This document shows positions 33,630 to 45,011 of a DNA stretch of 64,000 bases, in pieces. Made by a program: the position numbers and the translations under genes. The first letter of the stretch is position 1; each line of letters starts with the position of its first letter. Origin of the DNA: Cryptomeria japonica (Eukaryota; Streptophyta; Pinopsida; Cupressales; Cupressaceae); NCBI RefSeq assembly GCF_030272615.1, contig NC_081414.1, positions 333,173,427-333,237,426 of the forward strand. Reading direction: 5' to 3'. A model generated the notes under the pieces. The model saw only the letters and a list, made by a program, of their open reading frames with translations, was not told the origin of the DNA and ran no database searches.

Positions 33630-34738
33630 TCAAGCATAGAACTTCTTAAGATGAATGGAATTGATAGGTTCATCAAACCAATCACCTTCAGGGGTAGATA
33701 ACTTGTATGCTTCTGAGCCATATGCTAGTACTATGACAAAAGATCCTAGCCAATTTGGTTCAAATTTACCCTTCTTTTCTTGGTCTTGCTGATTTCTTGG
33801 ATTCTCCCTTAGAACTATATCTCCAATCTGAAAAATGCATGGCTTGACTCTGTGATTATAACTTCTTGCCATTCTTTGTTGATATACCTTCAAATGATTT
33901 GTTGCATTTTGGCAACATTCCTGGATCAGTTCAAGTTCTTGGAGTCTAGAGACTCGTTGTTCTTCCTCTGGTACAAGACCTTTCAAGGAAACCCATAGAG
34001 AAGGTATCTCTACTTCTATAGGTAAGATGGCTTCTGATCCATAGACTAAGCAATATGGAATTACCTCATTTGTGTGCAGATGCTGGTTCAGTATGCCCAA
34101 ACAGCAGGATTTAGCTGAATGTGCCAGTCTTTTCTAGCTTCATTGACTGTTTTCTTCAAGATTTTCAAGATAGTTTTGTTTGGTGCCTCAACTTGACCAT
34201 TTCCTTATGGATAATATAGAGTAGAAAACCTATGTTGGATATGAAATTTCTCACATAGTTTCTTTACATCTTGATTCTTAAATGCTCTTCCATTATCAGT
34301 GATAATGGGCATAGGAACTCCATAGTGACAGATTATATAATTCAAGATGAATGATGATTTTTGTTTTTCTGTCACTTTTGTTAGAGGTACTACTTCAATC
34401 CATTTAGTGAAATATTCAGTAGCAGTCAAAATGAATATATGTCCACTAGAAGATGAAGGATTTATCTTTCCTACCAAATCAAGGTCCCATTGAGAAAATA
34501 GCCATGATTCGACCATAGGATACAATTCTTGTGCTGGTGCATGAATGAGATTCCCATGGATTTGACATTGTTTGAATTTTTTGGCATATGTGAATGAATC
34601 TCTCTCCATAGTAGGCCAATAGTAACCCATATGAAGAAGTTTCTTATCCAGTGTTAATCCACTCGAGTGTGTGCCACAAATCCCTGTGTGAAATTCATTA
34701 AGAACTTTCTGAGATTCTTCTTGTTCAAGAAATCTCAA
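33630..34738 (-). pseudogene. pol: Element G integrase
   Basis: Minus strand, from 34738 down. The zinc-binding N-terminus has its His pair (FHTGICGTH), but the first Cys of the usual CxxC is lost (FKQCQIHGN). Core acidic residues are visible in WDLDLVGKI, the Asp of IITDNGRAF and the Glu of GNGQVEA, with a stop just before the last. A frameshift near 34200 changes frame. 33630-34100 holds the C-terminal part: YGSEAILPIEVEIPS, a GDIVLRENPR block and the ending PINSIHLKKFYA, typical of plant gypsy polyproteins. It would have inserted G's DNA into the genome. Confidence 0.88.
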
Positions 34739-35945
34739 TAAAGTACCATCTAGACCTCACCTACATAAGGTATCAACAATAATAGTATAGCGGGATGACT
34801 GACAGATAAAATTTCTTCTTTGATTGCAGGATAGGTCAGGAGAAAGGATATTCTCTTTTAAGTACTAATAGGTTTGGTTGTATAAGGATTGACTGATCCC
34901 TGATATTTGACAAATCATGTAGGTATGCTGGGATTGAATGGTAGGGGTTAAGATATCTTCCACAAGGAACTTGTAATGCTATTGATTCTCTTGATTCTGC
35001 AAGAGAGATGCTATTGTAGCCATTGCATCTACTGCTTTATTCTCATTTCTTGGGATTTGAGTAAATGATATTTCTGCAAAGTGTTCTTTAAACTCTTCTA
35101 CCAGTTATTTGTAGGGCATGATCTTGTCATCCTTAGTTTGATAATCATCATTTATTTGGTTGATGATAAGCTATGAATCACCATAAACATGTAATTCCTT
35201 AATGTTTCATTCAATAGCCATTTTGAGCCCAATAGTCAATGCTTAATATTTTGTAGTATTGTTTGTGCATGGAAACTGCGGTCTATATGATTTTGGAATT
35301 GTATGTCCCTGAGGTGTGATGAATAAAATTCCTGGACCTGATCCATATTGTGTATAAGAATGATCAAAGTACAATTCCCAAAATTTTGTACTTACTGTCA
35401 AAATGTCTGCATCAGGAAATTCAATGTGCAATGGTATGTTATTTTGTAAAGGAGCTTCAGCTAATTGATCAACAATGACTTGTCCTTTGATAGATTTTTG
35501 AACATACTCTATATCAAATTCACTCAGTATCATAACCCATTTGGCTAATCTGCCTGTCAAAGTTGACTTGTTTAGCAAATACTTTAGTGGATCTGTCTTT
35601 GCTATTAGCTTCATAGAATGAGTCAGCATATAATGTCACATCTTCTGAGTTGCAAATACAATTGCTAGACATGTCCTCTCTATTGATGTATAATTCAGTT
35701 CATAGCCAACAAGTGTTCTACTGATGTAATACACTTCTCTTTATTTTCCTTCTTCATCATGTTGAGCTAGGAGAGCGCCTAATGATACGTTTGCCGAGAT
35801 ATAAAGCAAAAATGGTTTCTCTTTGATTGGTGATACCAATACTGGAGGATTCATGAGATATTCCTTGATTTGCATAAAAGCTTCTTCACATTTCTGATCC
35901 CATTTGAATGGAACATTCTTATGTAAAAGATGAGTGAATGGATAG
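34739..35945 (-). pseudogene. pol: Element G tandem RNase H domains
   Basis: 35741-35945 holds the connection/RNase H start (FKWDQKCEEAFMQIKEYL, then LLYISANVSLGALLAQ). 35243-35629 continues it (LAKWVMILSEFDIEY) and then enters a second domain with LYFDHSYTQYGSGPGILF, NNTTKY-stop-ALTIGL, HVYGDS and NENKAVDAMA further down to about 35030. These are the D, E, D, D positions of the archaeal-type RNase H known from Tat elements; the Glu codon is now a stop. The last part to 34739 is degraded linker. Stops are frequent. Confidence 0.8.
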
Positions 35946-37681
35946 GCAAAAGGTCTTATGAAACCCACATCTAATAGTTTCTTTAGCTCGACTTTTACAA
36001 GAAGAGAAATGTGTGGATGTATCTTCCTTAGATTTTTCTTAACTAGTTTTTCTTTTAAATCCACATTAAGATGATGCATTATAAGATCTGGATTAAGTCT
36101 CGACATGTCAGCACAGGACCACACAAAATTTATTTGTCTTTGTCTGAAGAATTCTATGTATTCTTTCCTCTCTTTATCTTATAATGAGGCAATAGAATGA
36201 AGTATCTTGGGATCCTTTGATGTTCCAATGTTTATTGCTTCTATTGGTTCTATTAGAATAACAGATCTCTCCTAAAAATATGCAGGGAGGATGTCAAAAT
36301 TTCCATCTTTTGGCACCTCCAAGAGGTTTTCACCATCAGATACGTCCTTTATTTTCTCTTTTGATTGATCTAGTGTTGTCATGAAATGGTTTTCAACAGT
36401 ACATCTCTTTCCTTGTTTTATTTCAATTTTGCGACTAGAAAGTCTGGCATTCTCCTGACTGCAAGAAACGTTACTTGATTCCATAATGGAAGATATCTTA
36501 GGTGTTATGGGTTTGACAACATTAAGATACACAGCGAAGTCGTGATCATTGGAAAAGACATCTAATGTGGGGTTTTCTAGATTATCCCAATCAATTAATT
36601 CGGGATAAAGAAGAGGTAGGTCATAATCGTTGTCATCGTTATGTGCTTCAAATTTTATGACATAATGGTCATAATTGGGCGTAGAGTAGGTAATGTCATA
36701 GATAGAACAATCTTGAGGATTATCTCTCCTAAGTGTTCTCCAATTAGTTCTAACAAAATCTGTATTAGCATTTTGTGGTTCACACTCAAATGGATCTTCA
36801 TCTGACGTTTGTCCCTTGAATGAATGGATTATATCAACACACACGTCTTTAGTACTGCAAATTCCTTCTTGATTATTTTCGATAAATTCATTTGCATTTT
36901 GAAGTTGACATATTGGTGCATAGGATATAGAGAATTCTTTTGCTATCTTTTGTCTTCTTTCAAACTCTTCTTCTTCTAGACTAATAGTCAATTCTACTTG
37001 ACTGTCTCTTAGTTCTTCTATGGTTCTGCCATACCTTGGTACATCTTGCTCTTTATTTGATAAAAATATGATATTTCTAGATGCTTGATCTATATGTATT
37101 TTTGCTTCTTGTGGCGTTATTTCTTTGTCTTTGTCATCCCCTTTCTTTTATTGTCTCGTATATGCCTCTTTTCTCTGGATTCTAAGTTCTTCTTGTCTTC
37201 TTTCTAACTCCATCTTTTGTTTTGTACTAAATAAGTCTTCCTTTGTGATAGTTGCTTGCTCTTAATTTCTTTCTTCACTTGATATACTAGATGAGACATA
37301 TAGACCCCATTCGTATTCATTCGAATCTATCTCTGAACCATTGTCTAGGGCTATACCACTATACCACACAGGAATGTTGTATGGTGCAAAACATTCTCTC
37401 ATTTCTGCCATCTCGATTTTCACTGCTTTTGGAATATCATGTTCAGATTTTGCACTTGCTCATATTCCTTGAACTTGTTGACAATATTCTTCTTTTCTTT
37501 TGATTGTAATCTCTTCTTCTTGTTTCTTCTTATTGGCTACTATTTTTGTTGTTTGATGTAGCTTTTATTGCCATTGTTCTTCTTTAGAGACTGATTTCTT
37601 TCTCCACTTTGGTTGTTGATGATTATGTTGTTTTTTATTTGATTTTAGATATCCAAGCCCTGATTTATCTTCTTTAGGTTT
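35938..37681 (-). pseudogene. pol: Element G RT remnant and coiled linker
   Basis: The minus frame runs from the G-patch through a Glu/Lys/Gln-rich coiled region (about 37680-36900) and an acidic linker (36272-36991) into the RT N-terminus: CADMSRLNPDLIMHHLNV, HPHISLLVKVELKKLL and DVGFIRPF. At about 35938-35945 the text jumps from FAYP to FTHLLHKN, which in full-length elements lies after the RT core. The palm with the catalytic Asp pair is therefore missing, and the frame is kept across the join. G could not reverse transcribe itself. Confidence 0.8.
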
Positions 37682-38713
37682 CTAGTGGGGATAAATAGGT
37701 TCTAAAATACCTTGATGTCGCTTACCAATTGGTCCTTTTCCTTCATATCCCATTTTTTTAATGATTTTATAACCATTGCCATATTGTTCTATGGGAATAT
37801 TGACTTTTGTAGTTGTTGCTATGGTTTCATTATCAACTTTGTACAACCAACCAAGAATGTCCTTGTCTTTGGTTTCTTCTTCAAGGGTTCCAACTCTAAT
37901 AAATTCTCCATTAAACATATCTTTTGATTTCTCTGAGGTCTTTGATTGGATATTTGTAGGCTTTCCATATGACTTACGTGAAAGTGGAAAATTATGCAAA
38001 GAATATTTTCCCATACCTTCACCATTCAATTTGAGCTTTTTCTCAAAGGTTTCCCATAACTTTTCTTGAATTTATTTGGTAGGATATACTAAATCTCTGT
38101 TATATGGAACTCTTGTATTTTGTGTTGGCTTTAGATTATTGCAATATTGGCTAGAGTCTACAATTATAGTAACCTCTTGTCCTTCATGAGGAAATTTTAC
38201 ACATTGATGATATGTAGAAGGAACTGGTTGCATGGTGTGAATCCACAATCTTCCCAGAAGAATGTTGTAAGAGAGGTTCAAATCTAAAACCTGACATAAT
38301 GTATTCTTTTCCATAGGTCCTATTATGATTGGCAACACCACAGTTCCTTTAGAAGAATGCTCTGCTTCATCATAAGCCTTAATAGTTATTTTTTTCTTTG
38401 GATCTACTACATTTTTTGAATATCCCAAAGCTTTTATTAAACTTAATGCACAAATATATAAGCCCGCTCCACCATCTATGAGTACGCATTTGACATGAGT
38501 TTTATTAATGGTGACTTCAACATGTAAAGGAGCATTGTGAGGATTTTGCAAGCACGCGTCATCATTTTCAAAAAATGATAAGCAATGAGGGGCTATAAGG
38601 TGTCCCACCATGTTTTGGAACTGATCTACATCCAAGTCTTTTGGAACTGTTGTTTCTACTAAATCTTTTTCAAAAATTTCCTTATGCATAGGTAAAACTT
38701 TGAGAAGTTCCAA
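37682..38713 (-). pseudogene. pol: Element G protease and G-patch
   Basis: The minus-strand 38072-38713 part holds the aspartic-protease motif CVLIDGGAGLYIC followed by LIKALGY, and further on LLGRLWIH. The active-site triplet reads D-G-G. A stop lies near 38070. 37682-38029 ends with a G-patch: KKMGYEGKGPIGKRHQG then ILEPI, a nucleic-acid-binding glycine motif found in some plant gypsy elements. Both lie in the common gag-pol frame. Confidence 0.82.
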
Positions 38714-40517
38714 AATTGATATTTGAGTGGGTATTCTTTGTAATTTCTCTACTAAATTGTATTGCTGTGAAGTGGATTTTGAGCCTTTTATTATACCCAG
38801 AAAGGTGACCTTTGCTTTGCTTCTCGTAATGACATTGATTGGCTATGAAGGTGGATTATCTTTAACAATGATGACATTTACCACATCATCATATGTATAA
38901 GTGTAGTTCTCTTTGGCTTTTCCTTTTTCATCTTTTAATTGGGATGGTTCACCTTTGTCAAAATTCGGGAGTGGAGTTTTGAAAGCTAGGTGTGATTCAT
39001 TTGTCTTATGGCTATCCACTATGATAGTTCCATTATCGATTAGATCTTGGATGAGGTGTTTCAATATTTGACAATCATTTGTTTGGTGTCCTTTATTCCG
39101 ATGGTAATTACAAAAATGATTGTCATTCCACCAATTAGGCTTGACTGGTGGTTCATAACTTCTTGCTTCTGGTAAAACAATCAGTTTGTTTGCAAGAAGA
39201 GTTTTTAGAGCTGATTCTAATGGTTCTCCAATGTTTGTGAATTTCCTACAAGGATTGGAGAAGAAAGACTTGGCTTTATTGCTTTCTTGATTGTTATTGT
39301 TTGGAATTTGACTTGATAGATTAAAAATTGGTTGTTGTTTCATAGCACTATTATCGTCATTTCCTCCATTGATGACATTCCTATTCTTTGACCAGAATTT
39401 GGGTTTGTCATTGTTGTTGTTGTTGTAATAATTATTGTAGAGTTTTAGCTCTCCTTTCTTTACCATCACATCTTCTATTTTTAGACCATTCTCAATCATC
39501 TTGGAGAAGGAGGGAGGACATTGCATTTTTAGTCAATAACTCATTTCATTGATAAGATTATCAATCAATATGTCCATCTTTTCTTGATCAGGTACATCTC
39601 TTGGATACCTATTAAACATCTATTTCCATTACTGCAAGAAGATTATAAAAAAATCACCATTCTTTTGTTTAACATTGCATAAATCCAGCATTGTTATCTC
39701 ATTCCTTACATTGTAGGAATACTGTGAAATAAATGTATTCACAAGTTCTTCAAAAGATTTGATTCTGGATGGTAATCTTGAAAACCATTCCATTGATTAC
39801 CCATTTAAACTCCTAGGGAAAAGATGCATCAGGTAAGTTTTGTCGTGCACAAATTCCATACTCATAGTACAAAACTCCCTAATGTGATCTTGAGGATCAG
39901 ATTTTCCATCGTATTTATCATATTTAGGGATCTCGCAATGCTGTGGAAATGGTGCCATATTCAATTTTTTATCGAAAGGGTATGGGCAGATATCTTCTAA
40001 TGAATACGTCTTGGAGCTTGTTCCATTTTTCATATCTTGTATCTATTGTTGTGGAGTTTGTATTTGTTGAGCGAGGTTTAACAACAAATTATCCATATAG
40101 TTTCTCCTTATTTCTTTGTAAGTTCTTTTATCACTACGCTCTTTTCTTGTATCATCTCATTCTTTTCTTGTCTCTTCATGACTTTCTTTGTTTACATCTT
40201 TGTTATTTGGATAATCTATGTTTTGGGTGTTACATGTCTCTGCATCTTGTTTCAAGCTTTCTATGTTAAAGTCTTGTGGCAATTTAGCTCCTGATTTTGC
40301 CAACATCAAAAGATATTTCTCTTTTTGTTTTGCCAATAATTTTTCCATTAGTCTATCAAATTTGAAATCTTTCTCAAGGTCTCTAATGGTGCTATTGACT
40401 TCTTCTTCGTCAACAGTGGTATACCCAAAATTTTGGAATATCAGATTATCTTCTTCTTCTACTTTGTTTTTGTTGTTTTCTAAGTTGTTCGTATTGAGCT
40501 CTAGTCCAAACTGGCAT
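38714..40517 (-). pseudogene. gag: Element G gag
   Basis: ATG at 40517 (MPVWTRAQYEQLRKQQ), a frameshift soon after, then one frame from about 40450. A coiled N-terminus (MEKLLAKQKEKYLLML) is followed by the retrotransposon Gag domain: YDKYDGKSDPQDHIREF, then LFPRSLNG, MEWFSRLPSRIKSFEEL. Several stops fall between 39797 and 39526. The knuckle is CNYHRNKGHQTNDC, in which His replaces the second Cys, a form seen in plant gypsy Gags. It is an RNA-packaging protein. Confidence 0.85.
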
Positions 40518-41645
40518 GTGATTGTTTAAAAAATTTTGAAGTTTACAAAGGACAACTCAATAAGTGATTATTGGTTTAGGAATATATGCTTTGTTGATTG
40601 TACCACTATTGTTTGTTCATTGTGATAAAGCGTCTCTTTGTTGAAAAGCATGTCCTTGCAAAATTTCTCCGTCAAACTCTATCCTGCAGCCACATAAATA
40701 GTGACAAAAACGGTGTAGGAATGTCCTATGTTTTAATAAGATTTTGCAATTGATATACAAGAATCTTATTCTTTTCTGGGTACCTTTATAACTGGGTTTT
40801 CTTTTCTTAAGGTGATACTTAAAAGTCATATAAGCATCTAATAGCTTACAGGTTTGTTTGATTCCATTGTGGGTGCAATTCTGATTTTGATATGACCTAG
40901 GTTCAAAATAGGAAAGATATATCCAAGATAATGAACACAAGATGAATTTATCAAGCGTCATGATAGAGGATTTGATATATCCTAATGAGAGACTTGATAA
41001 TGATGTTGATTTTTTTTGCACTTAAAATTTTTGAATCAATAGCTTGTTGAATGTTTATGCTTATGGAAACCTTTCGGAAATAGCCTGTTGGATTAGTGAC
41101 CCAATTGTTGAACTAGTTTGAAAATGTGTGATAGTATAGAGACAAATCTACTCAAGAAGTGTTTTGATATTGATGTTGAAATTCTGGTTTGATATGCTTT
41201 TTTGATGTGAACAAGTTTTAGTGCTAACTCTTGTGGCAAAGGGTGTTAACTTATGGGATAAAAACATTGTTTTGTTGTTTGAAAGTGCTATTCAAATTAT
41301 TTTTCAAGGATTCTTCTCAAATTCTTCAGCAAGTTGTTGGATTTTCACTCTTTTTTTTTAGATGATGATTTTCTCAAATTTTTGACCATTTTGAACATGT
41401 CATAGACATAGAAGACACAATGATTTTGAAAAAAAAAATGCATAAGCAAGTACAAATCCTATGGCAGGTTGAGACAATAATTGTTGAATCTCACATGGAG
41501 TTTCCCCTGAGGCTATGCTATTCAAAGAGGATATTTAGATGCTTGACCCCACTGGCTTTACCCTCAACACTCACTTCTTCGAGGTAGCCAAGCACCAGTT
41601 TCCATGAAAACTCCCCATGACAAACTTTATATCGCTAGTAAGAAC

Positions 41646-42707
41646 TGTTGGTATTTTGGTATGGTTTTATCATTGATGTCAACACCTACTAAAACTCTAG
41701 CACTTTGGAGATTCAACAATATTCATCGGCAAGCTAGTGACTTATGCACAGTCACCAGTATATGGTACACCGGCAGGATATAATGACCACCAGCATTTGG
41801 AATGACATGGAAAACAAATGGTTATGTTGAAGACATTGTTTGGACATCTTATCTTGAAGAATTGTTTATTGGTGTATTCGTATTTGCATATTTGTTATTA
41901 CCAGCAAATAGGTCCAAGTTATGCACCAACAGGTTTATCTTTTCCAGATCAGCATGGCATGCTATGAAGATGATTTATTATTCTCGTAAATGCATCAAGC
42001 CAACATGTTGAATCAGTTATTGCATCGGATATTGTTTTGTTTGTAAAATGATTTTATTGTAATATATCTTGTAGAGCCGACCTAATAAAATTGGTCCTAG
42101 GTTATGGTATAAATGTAAGATCTTATTTGTAATATCGAATGTGGAATGCAAAAAAGGATTGTGTGAAGATATATGTGAGAATAAGCAGAGCTATACATGC
42201 AGACATCATTTGAAGGTGAAGGAGGGTTTTTGTGAAAGCATGTTAGAACTACACCAGTACTGAATCCAACATATGAAGATGTTATTTTGAGCAGTACATT
42301 CTTATTGGATTTAACCATCCAATTGTAGTCAGTGTGACTCCCATTTTGTGTTTGAGCAGTGAGCTCTAGGCGCTTGGCCTTTCTACATGTGCAGACCCCA
42401 TTTGTATACACTTACTATCTGTAGTAGTATCATCTGATTGTGGGTAAGGTTTCACACTATGGTTTTTCTCCTTACAGGGTTTCCACGTACAAATATCGGT
42501 GTTATGTATTGTAGATGACTTTGTCTTTTTGTTTCATGCATTAATCTTTACCGGTATTGCAATCATTTGATAAAACTATCCACCCGTATAACAGACTGTT
42601 TCACCGGTATTAAGCAGAAAGTTGATTAAGTTGTTTTTGGTTTAAATTCATTAGACAATTGATTCACACCCCCTCCCCCCCCTCTTAGCTATCTCCAGGA
42701 CCTAACA
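41646..42707 (+). repeat. Solo LTR of the A/C copia family, in G's leader
   Basis: 1,062 bp, TGTTGGTATT to GACCTAACA, flanked by the target duplication AGAAC (41641-41645 and 42708-42712). No internal sequence remains. TATA box at 42108-42114, GGTTTTTCTCC...GGGTTTCCACG block near 42462-42488, C-runs at 42669-42681. It is a recombination product of a full element inserted into G in the opposite orientation. Confidence 0.93.
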
Positions 42708-43429
42708 AGAACCATATGTGTGTGAGCCGCTTCAGAGATATGACCTCCTGCGCCAACAACTAGAAGAATTTTGACAACTAGTACAAGTGGTTTTTAGTAA
42801 AGGCTTCCGGTCATGTGGCCATACATGCGGCACTTTTAGCTCTGTAAATACAGAAGGTTCCCAGCCTATAGAGTTTATGCTCCATAGGGTTTATGGGGAA
42901 ACATAGTGTCGGTATGAACTTATCAACACATGTTTCTTGTGACTTTAGTCACAAACACGATTTATTTAGAGTGGATTGGAAGGACTCGATATTAGCACAT
43001 TTCCACTTTGGGTCATTCCCCTCTCACTAGCCCCCTCAAGGTAGCTTGGGAAGGCAAGCCCTCTAAAGGTTATACATAAAAGAAAGTAGGTCTGGTTTTC
43101 TAATCACTGTATGATGGTGAGAGTATACTTACCTACTACTTCATCAAGCATGGAAAACACAAGTCCATTTTAGCTTTTGTAAAATCTATGTGCAACTATT
43201 TTAAAGAAGTCACTCAAAAATGCAAGTTGCATGTTGTTAATTTATCCCCCTTAGTTAAGCTAAATGAGCATGACATGATGTGTTACTTTCCAAATTAGAA
43301 CTCTTAATTAACTAGTTGAGGAAATGCATGAAATTTGTTTTAAAAATAACCCCACACATGCATGTCAGTAGTTTGAAAAATTTAAGTTCTTGGACATTCG
43401 GACCTGCAAGAAAATTCTATCAGTTGCAA

Positions 43430-43745
43430 ATAAAAGCGCTATCCTAACAAATGCATTGTCTTTCACCTCAAAAGCACTAACCTAAAGGACAAAAGTGCTA
43501 ACATGAAACACAAAAACGTTTCTCTGCAGACTAAGAAGTGATAATTTTATGACAAAAGCATTAACAAAACTAACAAATGCGCGAACCTGAAGGACAAAAG
43601 CATTGTTCTAAAGATTAAATGCGTTGATTTACAGACAAAAGCGCTAACCTAAATGACAATGCGCTAACTTGAAGGAAAAAAGCGCTAACCTATCAAATTA
43701 AGGCACTATCAGAACTCACACAGGCATGAATCTATATTACAAACG
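43430..43745. repeat. 21-bp-period tandem array in G's leader
   Basis: About 13 consecutive units of 20-22 bp on the plus strand, consensus AAAAGCGCTAACCTGAAGGA (plus one C). Units are strongly diverged, but the period stays near 21 across ~300 bp; nearly all begin AAAA/AAAT followed by GC. AGCGCT within the unit is palindromic. No unique spacers separate the units. Confidence 0.8.
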
Positions 43746-43809
43746 CATTAAATTTTCTTTTTGTGAGAATTAGATATGATATTAGAAAGAATATGCAAGG
43801 CTTTGAGCC

Positions 43810-43824
43810 CCATGGTGGGTACCA
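43810..43824 (-). other. Putative primer-binding site of G
   Basis: Minus-strand TGGTACCCACCATGG, three bases from the LTR end (GTCAACACA). Its position and the TGG start fit a primer site. I cannot name the matching tRNA with confidence. Confidence 0.55.
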
Positions 43825-43827
43825 AAA

Positions 43828-45004
43828 TGTGTTGACTTGAATTTCATCATCATAATGCTACTTGGAACATGTTAGTTTCACAAAATACAAAGGAAATGCT
43901 ACAGGAAATCAAAACTCAACCAATGAAACTACATGAAATTGATATTAAAATAAAAACACTATTTTTACCTTCATGATTTAAGTCTCATTGTGTCCTAACT
44001 CCACTATTCCTGGTTGCAGATGGTGTGCTCTTAGACAAGCACTGATAGCTTCCAAGATGGTATACGAAGAATGGACTTATAACTGATAGTTAACTGATAC
44101 TATGATATGCAATGCTAAATGACTATGCCAAATGATTATGCTAAATGATTATGCTATTTGCTTCAAGATTAAAACTAATGGATGCATAAGTTTTCACAAA
44201 TGATTAGCTTTGAAAATTCACTTGAAGACTAACTCTCTCTCAACTCAAACTCTTGATTTTATAGACCTTGAGAGGATAAGATGATGTGGCATGGATCAAC
44301 GGTCATGATCAGATCTGCAGATTTGGATGGCTGTGAGCAAAGGTGAAGGTTGAGAGAAAGGGGGAAGGAGAAGACAAGTGTCACTCATCTCAACTTGACT
44401 GGGTTGCTGACTCAGGGAACCTAGGGATGGTTGGAGAAAATTTAGGCATGAGAGGATAAGTGGACTTAAGTCCTTCCTAAGATGTAGGGGTGTTGGAGAG
44501 AATATAGAAGAAGGTTATGAAATATGTGTACGTACACAATATTTCATTAAATTTGGAGGTCAGAGATAAGTGGCTAATAAATGGTTTATTTATTTTATTT
44601 TATTGAATTAATTTAGCCACATGATGAATGAGCTGGCAAAGGAAAGATGAAGTGGAGATGGAAGGATGAGTTGGATAAGGGATTAAATAATTTAGAATTA
44701 TTTAATATTTGAGACTATAGGATAGAAGAATAATCATTAGATATTAGATATTCAAATAATTGAAGGAAATAATTAAATATTAGATATTTAATTAATTGAT
44801 TAGAAGAATAATTAAATATTAGATATTTAATTAATTAGAGGAATAGGATAGATGAATTAATTAATAAAATATTTCAATTAAATTAATTAATAGAAAGACA
44901 CGAAATGAATTAAATAAATTAATCTTTTCAAATTAACTATTTAATAGAAGAATAAGCATTAAATAAATATAAAATATTTATTTAATCGCTCATAGCCATT
45001 TTTA
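43828..45004 (-). repeat. 5' LTR of G, internally deleted
   Basis: 1,177 bp homologous to both ends of the 25031-27545 LTR. At about 44098 it passes directly from GTTAACTGATAC to TATGATATGCAATGC, which lie about 1.34 kb apart in the other LTR. Its outer end stops at GCCATTTTTA and lacks the last ~10 bp (TGTGTATACA on the plus strand of the other LTR). Confidence 0.85.
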
Positions 45005-45011
45005 AAACCGT

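Larger units (their letters stand above)
40518..43827 (-). other. Element G leader between 5' LTR and gag
   Basis: About 2.2 kb of leader once the solo LTR (41646-42707) and one target copy are removed. No supported gene; a 134-codon minus ORF (40617-41021) just upstream of gag has no motif I recognise. The 21-bp-period array at 43430-43745 lies 80 bp from the primer site. Confidence 0.6.
25031..45004 (-). mobile_element. Gypsy element G, Tat-like, RT core deleted
   Basis: Minus-strand Ty3/gypsy element inserted in the RNase H of C. LTRs: 25031-27545 (3') and 43828-45004 (5', internally shortened and lacking its outermost ~10 bp). Order: leader, gag, protease, G-patch, coiled linker, RT remnant, RNase H, second RNase H, integrase, which is the gypsy order. 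The second (archaeal-type) RNase H after the first places it in the Tat lineage. One frame covers gag through most of integrase (40517 to 34205), with stops. The total is about 19 kb without the solo LTR in its leader. Instead of a 5-bp target duplication, at least 14 bp of C (CATCCTTAGGATAC) are present at both ends. Confidence 0.88.

Noticed and set aside
37291-40529. Plus-strand ORFs opposite G gag-pol.
   Set aside because: They are shadows; the minus strand carries one consistent frame with Gag, protease and G-patch motifs.
40617-41021. Minus-strand 134-codon ORF upstream of G gag as an extra ORF like that of Ogre.
   Set aside because: No recognisable domain, and it falls in an untranslated leader; kept only as a remark.
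43430-43745. CRISPR-like array.
   Set aside because: Units are directly joined with no unique spacers, and the context is a plant retrotransposon leader.
25031-45004. Segmental duplication linking 25.0-27.5 kb and 43.8-45.0 kb.
   Set aside because: The two copies are the LTRs of gypsy element G, as shown by the adjacent primer site and polypurine tract.
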